This document shows, in pieces, positions 57,721 to 64,000 of a stretch of 64,000 bases of DNA; the first letter of the stretch is position 1, and every line of letters begins with the position of its first letter. The notes beneath the pieces were generated by a model. It had not been told where the DNA came from. It saw nothing but the letters and a program-made list of their open reading frames with translations, and did no database searches. This DNA is from Gymnothorax reevesii (Eukaryota > Chordata > Actinopteri > Anguilliformes > Muraenidae). Position numbers and translations under genes: made by a program. The stretch spans positions 110,712,666 through 110,776,665 of the forward strand of contig CM056576.1 in assembly GCA_029721435.1 (NCBI GenBank), written 5' to 3'.

Positions 57721-59799
57721 TGGACGTCAATTTGACGATCAAATGCACTTTGAAACTAATTTCAGAATGGATGGTCATCTGTGCTGAACGTGCAATTCCT
57801 CTTTTTCTTCACGCAATTTTCTGAGTTTCTATTTCTGTCAGACATTGTCATGGTATGTCTGGCCATGCTGTCTGCCTGGTCTGCTGCCTTCGTCAGTGAA
57901 AATATAGGTGCAAATGGGTGGTTTGGAGGGTGAATGGGTTAGCAGGCCTAATGCGCAAATCAAGCAGAATAGGAAGTTCCTCAGCTGGCCTCTGCATTCT
58001 TCTGAATGTTTTAATGATTTTTTTTCTTTTTTTTAGTTTTTCCTTGGGTGTAGGCTTGGGTTTGAGCAACCATATCTGCCTGCTGTATAATCAAAAACCA
58101 AAAAAAGAAAGGGTTAAAAGCAATGCTCTGTTTTGTCCATTTTGAAAACTTTTTTTGAGTTTGGCATGGGCCCAAGTTTCAGAAGTTTGGTCTCAGTCTA
58201 GCTCTCGCATATTTTGAGTTTCACGTCACCATATCTGAGTCCCGATTGAGCTAACTTTCAAAACGATCTTTGATTTTCATCAACTTGTACCACACCGATC
58301 AACTTTGAAATATGCAGAATTTTTTTTTATTTATTTGAAGAAATGTTGGGTGCAATATACAACGGACTGAGTATTCTTTTGTATTAATTTGGTTTTCTTA
58401 TATTTTTGGGAGATCAAAAATGTGGGTTGTGAAATATGCTGTGACTCTGAATAACTGTTCAGTGCAGTCTGTCTTATCTGCTCATTGCATGGTTGTTTCA
58501 CATCCCTTTTCTGAAATGAAACAGAAAATCTTGGCCTCACCAAAATTCACTGACAAGATTGACTGAACAGTCCTCAAGAGAGTCAGATGTTTATTGAACT
58601 AAATAGTTTGGTACTTAAAAATCAAAAGTAAATGTGAAATTGGAAATATGGCATTGCAGAATAAACCATGTGCCGAGCTGACAGCACTGACAGAGAATGA
58701 AATTTTACTCATTGCTGTACAGGCTCGTCGTGGCAGGATGTATGGCAGCAGGTTTGCTACTGGGCCCAGGTACACGTAAGCTTGAGGCCGGTAACGCATA
58801 CATAAGTAGGTATAGTGAAACAATATTGTTTTTCATGTTGTTCTTTGTAATTATTTGTAAAAAATTGACTGTTTAAAATACGAATAGCCATTCAAACCCT
58901 TGTTTGAGTCCCTGGGCAAGTTGTGTACATTGTTTTTATCGTGTGACGTTAAGTTGTCTGTCCAATGTCCTTTGCTGTAAAAAGTGGCCTGATACTGCCA
59001 ATACTGTGTGTTGGCAGATACACAGACATAAGAACTGAAGGCCAAAAGTATGTCCTGCAGGAGAGGCATGCTAAATACATGAAAAAGTACTTACAATTAT
59101 ACTCTCAGAATCATCATGCTTTTTTTCTTGATGTTTCTCTTCCCACACTTTTCAAGATAAGTAGGCGAATGCAACCCACCGACAATTTTGATGTGAAAGT
59201 TTGGTGTAAGATCCTTCGTCTGACAGTAGTCAAACCACGGAACAGACAGACTGATATTATCAGAGGCTGTAACATGAGACACCATTCTGAATACTGAATC
59301 CAAGCCTTTTCTGAATTTATACAAGAGTTTTTAGTTTAAGGCGAGAAAAAGCAAGATTTGGAGTGCGCATGCTCCTTGCAGACTATGTGGGGCAAAAGAT
59401 GAAGAAATCGAATTGAAAAGGGTCGGAATTATAAGTTGTTACGCTTTCACCCTGGAAAAGGGTAGCTTACAGCATGGATTCGGACTATAAACAGGAATAA
59501 TTTTTGTTCAGGAACATTCTTGGGTGTGCAGCCCATCTTTTGTGTCTGGACAGCGAGATTAAAAATTCTGTATCCAACCGATGCCAATATCGATTGATGT
59601 TTGGGTACACAGAGAAACATTCAGATATTTAAACACATGCTGCTGCTCTTCATGTAAGTTGCATATCGTAACAGCAGCTGCCATGTTACTGATGACACAC
59701 CGGGTTGCTAGGGCAGGCGCAGCATATGCATTTGCACTATTAAATAATATTAAATGCTAAACCCCCTTCTCACTGATAAAAACCCCCTAAAATATATTG
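57721..59799. other. Unclassified stretch
   Basis: No gene recognised. T-rich at 58018-58035 and 58319-58331. Frames on both strands between 58.6 and 59.3 kb have no known motif. Confidence 0.4.
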
Positions 59800-59880
59800 G
59801 CGGCCCCCTTTTAAAATCGTTCTGGCAAATAAAAAGCCGGAAAAAAATAAAGTTACATCCGAAATTCTTTCCCCCTGACG
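59800..59880 (-). mobile_element. Fragment related to the 47.9-49.5 kb element
   Basis: CGTTCTGGCAAATAAAAAGCC is close to TTGTTCTGGCTGATAAAAAGCC near 48740, in the same orientation. Minus-strand decoding gives FIFFRLFICQNDFKR against PLFWLFISQNNFQRW there. It is probably a second, more decayed copy; its limits are unknown. Confidence 0.4.
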
Positions 59881-62800
59881 ATATAGCTTGACTAAGTTCC
59901 ATTAGTTTTCTCCTACAAACTGAAAGCATTGACTCCTTCAGCTCAACGTAGACTTGAAAGACTATATTGGGGATATACTGTCAAGGTAAGTCCAGGACGT
60001 TGTTATTTTCAGAAGAGATGAAAATCCGAAAGCAAATGTGTAGCGTTAAGTCAAACAGTAACGATATGGCCTTGTATTTCATATGTGTACCTGTGCACTT
60101 ATCCATGTTGAGAGGAGATTAGGATCATACGAGCTTTGTTTTGAGCAATGCGAATTTTTCGTGAGAAAACTAGCTATTAGCTGACTTATGGCGTGGGACC
60201 CAATCACAGTGGTGTTAATGACATTATTTCACATCCGCAAAACTAGCTGGCAAGCAAATTCAACTTTGCTGGATATATATAGCAAGTGATTATGAAGTGG
60301 AAATGACAAGGAAACCAAATGATTGTTGCAAGCAGTGAAATAAAAACCACACCTACACTTAACTCTGAGGGGTTGAGTTTTATAATGTAACCCCTTGGAG
60401 CTGACCAAGAATGTGAGAGGGGGCACTAACATTACCCCATTCGCTTGATATTTGTTTGCCTAGAGTTTAACTTCTACTTAGTGTCGTGTGTATAGCCTAT
60501 AGGATTGAACAAAGCCAGTCCCTTTTCAAAATATGGATACAAAAACTGGACATGACACTGCAACAACAATAGCAGCTTGAAAAAACAGCAGATGAAATCA
60601 TTCTTAGTCAATTAGTGGGCTAACTTAAATAATTTAATATCAACCAGTACTTTAACTATATTTCTCCGATCAGATTGCTCTTTCCTTTTAGCTTGTGTTG
60701 GAGTGAACTATTTTGGTTTATAGGGAAACACAGATGGAGCGAAGTCAACATCATATGGGTCAACAAAGTCAGGCCAGCCGCTGACAAAATGAGTATTGCA
60801 GACTCTAGTGTGATCTTCTGGTATAAAGTCCTTCTGATTTGTTGCTCGAATCCACACCTGTCGTTGTCTCTTGCCATGGGGAAAAACACCTTATGCCCCT
60901 GTCTTTACGATACCGGTTTGTGCACCCCACCACACAACAAGTAGCCACCATATTTTTTTTGCCCCACATCAGCTCTACTGCTCACGTGCGCGCGCGGACT
61001 TTTGGCCTTAAACCGAACTCCTCAAACCGAACTCCTCAATGATGTATTTAAGTTAGCTCATAAAATATTGGGACTATTTGTGGTGGTAGCAACTGTGGAG
61101 GGATACTGTTTCTGTAACACACTTCTCCTGGGCTATTTCTCTCAGCATAGGCTGCTTAGGGAAATAAGAGCAGAGCAGATACAAATACCCTTCAAATACA
61201 GCCATGGAATGCAGAGTTTTGCCTGATATCAGACCAAATTGTCAAGTCGTTACACTCCATTTTCATGTTAATAATTCCATCTGATATCAGGCAAGTTGAA
61301 GCCTGCATTCGAATGCGCCATCACATTGGAACGACCTTCAACGACGCAGCAGCCTAGAAATGCTGCTTACCTCAGCTACAGCCAATGCATCCAGGGAAAC
61401 CACTTGTTTTGCATGTTTTAGATCTCTTCCTGCTCCAGCATAGGTGATTCAAATGATCAAACATTTCAAATGATGTTTGGGGAACACGGGTGTAACACAA
61501 CAACACATCAGTCAAAATTTCAAAATGGCCACAGAAATGAGCATCTCAACTACCATTGTTTATAGTCTGCAAATAAGCATCTAAAGGGGTAATTAAGTAA
61601 GGTCTGATGGGTATTTAGAACCATATTTTAAATGACATGATTGCTGAATATTGTAATTTTTCTAGAATATTATCACAGAATTCATATACAGCTCAGTGAC
61701 AAATGTAAAAGACGTCTTTAAGTAACAGAAGATAGAGCTTTTCAATGCAAGAACAAAGGATAATCAGAAGATAGTCCTAAGTTTGGCGGGAGCAAACAGG
61801 ATCACTGAAAGTCGGGCTAGGCATAGTTGAAGAGACTGGTCCGAGGTCAGTAGCTGAGGTGACAAGCCGATTGGATCTGAGCATGCTGGGAAAGTGTCGG
61901 AAATGGATGAAGAAGAAACTGGAAAAAGCACCAATTGCCAGAACTGCAGGCACTGGGAAGAGCGTCCCAAAAAATAGCAACCGGCTTTCTGTTAGTTTAA
62001 TTTTGAAGACAGAAGACAACAATCTGGCAGAGGGGATATGAAAACCAGGAACTTAGATATACAAGGACATCAGTTAAGAAAATGAAGAGGAGTGTTCAAG
62101 CACCTGGAGGAAACATGAGGGAGGGGAGTAGATTGAGACAATAATCAAATAATGAAGTTAAATTCCTGAAACAAAATCGAAACTTTCCATGGTGGCTGGG
62201 CTGCGGAGCAAAAAAATTAAGGAAACACTCAGAAGGTAACAGAATGTAATATTTTGCTGCCCAAATGTCATCAATTCTTTTGTAGTTTAGCAGCCTCAAG
62301 AGCAATAGATTTCTTATCTCTGAAGGCATTGGTGAGACGTTATAGTCAGGTATTAAATCAGTCAAAGACATGCTTGAAGATTTTACTTAATGTGCTGAAA
62401 TATGCAAGGCTTTGATAAAAATATATTTTTGTCATTCCTCTCGTCAGATATTGTGTTATATCTCTAAGTGTAATGGACAATATTTTACGGTACAAAGCCT
62501 CATCTTGAACCTTGCTGATCGTAGTGAATTCACACTTTTTTTTTTTTTTTGCTATGTAATATAATGGACATTTTTCTCAAATGATATTAAAACTTTATGA
62601 TGTGTGATTTGACTTGAAAAAGACACCGACAATGTTCATTAGTCTGAATGCACAATACTAGGTTTTAGTCAATGCAGAGATATCCCATTTGATGTCTGGA
62701 CTGCAGGCCATCATATAGAAAATCTTTCATTTTGAGTGGATTATTTCGGCCTCTTCCATAATATACTGCCTCAATTGAGATACATTCAATTTCCCCTGCT

Positions 62801-63640
62801 TTCTTTACACAGAAAAAGGCCACAGCATTATGAAATATAAACCAGGAGGTTCTCAAGTTTATCTCGGGAACCGTCAGAGAGAGGAGGCAAAGCACTTAAA
62901 AATTTTTTAATAGAAAAGTACCTAAATAAAGCATTTTGAGTAGAATACCACCTAATGCCAGAGATGACAGTTGTTTGGCACATATCCAGTTCCATCCCCC
63001 AAAAGCTAATCCTCTGCTTTATGCAGCCGAACCAGGAAACATAGTCACTACTCAAACGTGTTGTTGCATTGATGCAAGCACATAGTTCAGTTTCACAACA
63101 GTTTCAACCCCCCCCGCTTTCAACCAATTTGGTTGTGTTTTGTTCAAGTAGTCTGGTGGGATGAACCATACAGTGTTCATCAATCAGTTCAGTGGAATGA
63201 ACTGAGGGCATCACATTGCAGCACGTCGCATAAGAAGACTGTCGCTAAACTTCGAGCTTTCAAGTACAATATTACGGGGGGAAGAGTTTTTAAACCCTCT
63301 TTTTAGGAAAAGTCACTAGATGATTCTGTACATTCAGTTTTTATATGGTCAGGTCATGTTGGGCCAAAATAACTGTTGGGGCGGCATTTCAAAGATGGCT
63401 GCTGAGTGGCAAGACTCACCTTTTGGGACTTTGGTTATAATCTTCAGTTAATTCCCCAAGGAATACACTTGTTATCACACAACAACCCGATTATAGTAAA
63501 TCAAAATGCTCATTAACCTCAAATACAAGATTGAACGGGAACATAATTGATTTATTTTTTAAATGTGTCCTATTTTTATGTCCAAGCATGAACAAACATT
63601 CTGTGCTTTTTACTGTCTACCACCACACCCAGGAACAGGC
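59881..63640. other. Unclassified stretch
   Basis: No gene or named element. AAACCGAACTCCTCA is duplicated in tandem at 61011-61038. A T-run lies at 62536-62551 and a C-run at 63109-63115. Confidence 0.4.
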
Positions 63641-63645
63641 AAAAA

Positions 63646-63765
63646 TATTCATTCATTCATCCATCCTCTATACCCGCTTATTCCTCACTAGGGTCGCGGG
63701 GCGAGATGGAGCCTATCCCAGCTGACTACGGGCAAAGGCAGGGACCCATCCTGGACAGCTTGCCA
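63646..63765. repeat. Common fish interspersed repeat fragment
   Basis: CATTCATTCATCCATCC is followed by ACCCGCTTATTCCTCACTAG, GGTCGCGGGGCGAGATGGAG, CCTATCCCAGCTGACTACGG and a GGACAGCTTGCCAATGGGC end. This ordered phrase recurs very widely in teleost genomes as the tail of a non-LTR element. The strand and family were not settled. Confidence 0.65.
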
Positions 63766-64000
63766 ATGGGCAAATATATTAATAAGCTAATATTTGTGAC
63801 TGTGAGGAATCCCCAAGAACTCGCTTGAACACAGTTTTTTTAATGGTTTGAACAATCTGTGGGGGAATTCCATGAGCCCAATTTTTGAATATTTGCAACA
63901 CTCCACTTGGTTTTACTACTACTATGCAGCTGACTATGTGTTATTATCCACATTTTTAAAAAAAGCTTGCAATGTTTTGTTCCCCTTGTTTTGTGGCTTG

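Noticed and set aside
1..64000. tRNA genes, operons or a defence-type gene cluster
   Set aside because: No cloverleaf-like sequence with box A/B was recognised by eye and no clustered unknown ORFs exist; apart from the RGS pair the coding pieces are transposon remnants.

Overview
The window looks like nuclear DNA of a teleost fish. It holds short exons bounded by GT/AG splice sites. It is very dense in transposable elements of the kinds that fill fish genomes: several Tc1/mariner-like copies, hAT elements with 8-bp target duplications, PIF/Harbinger elements, CR1/L2-like LINE fragments, LTRs and a 5S-rRNA-related repeat. There is no bacterial gene organisation, and nearly all long open frames are chance frames or transposon debris.

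Only two host genes can be reconstructed. Both are on the minus strand, in tandem, and both encode small R4-type regulators of G-protein signalling (RGS), which accelerate GTP hydrolysis on G-alpha subunits. The upstream gene (54905 down to 53575; five coding exons, 168 residues) is closest to RGS13/RGS1. The downstream gene (6943 down to 5095; four coding exons, 158 residues) has an RGS2-like core but almost no N-terminal extension. Both share the 167-bp exon and the phases of the introns around it. Their order, RGS13-like then RGS2-like on one strand, matches the R4 cluster known in other vertebrates. They are separated by about 46.6 kb that is mostly repeats.

Layout: 1-4.7 kb unclassified; 5-7 kb RGS2-like gene; 7.4-13.1 kb LINE tail, solo LTRs and a hAT transposase end; 13.5-19.3 kb Harbinger elements, one carrying a 1.35-kb foldback, plus a Tc1-like copy; 21.3-26.4 kb a nest of Tc1, gag-like and hAT insertions ending in a minisatellite; 26.7-28.7 kb Tc1 and LINE remnants and a minisatellite; 30.8-36.9 kb several hAT-type miniature elements and a 143-bp tandem repeat; 38.5-43.9 kb Tc1 fragments, an LTR-like block and miniature elements; 46.6-51.4 kb a 5S-like repeat, two TTAA-flanked elements and a reverse transcriptase remnant; 53.3-54.9 kb the RGS13-like gene; 55-64 kb largely unclassified with a Tc1 remnant near 57.4 kb.

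I found no convincing new multi-gene system. The points most worth following are the RGS pair (differing at G-alpha-selectivity positions and at the N-terminus), the upstream ORFs of the RGS2-like gene, and several insertions whose target duplications are still perfect. All family names come from reading the sequence by eye, without database search.
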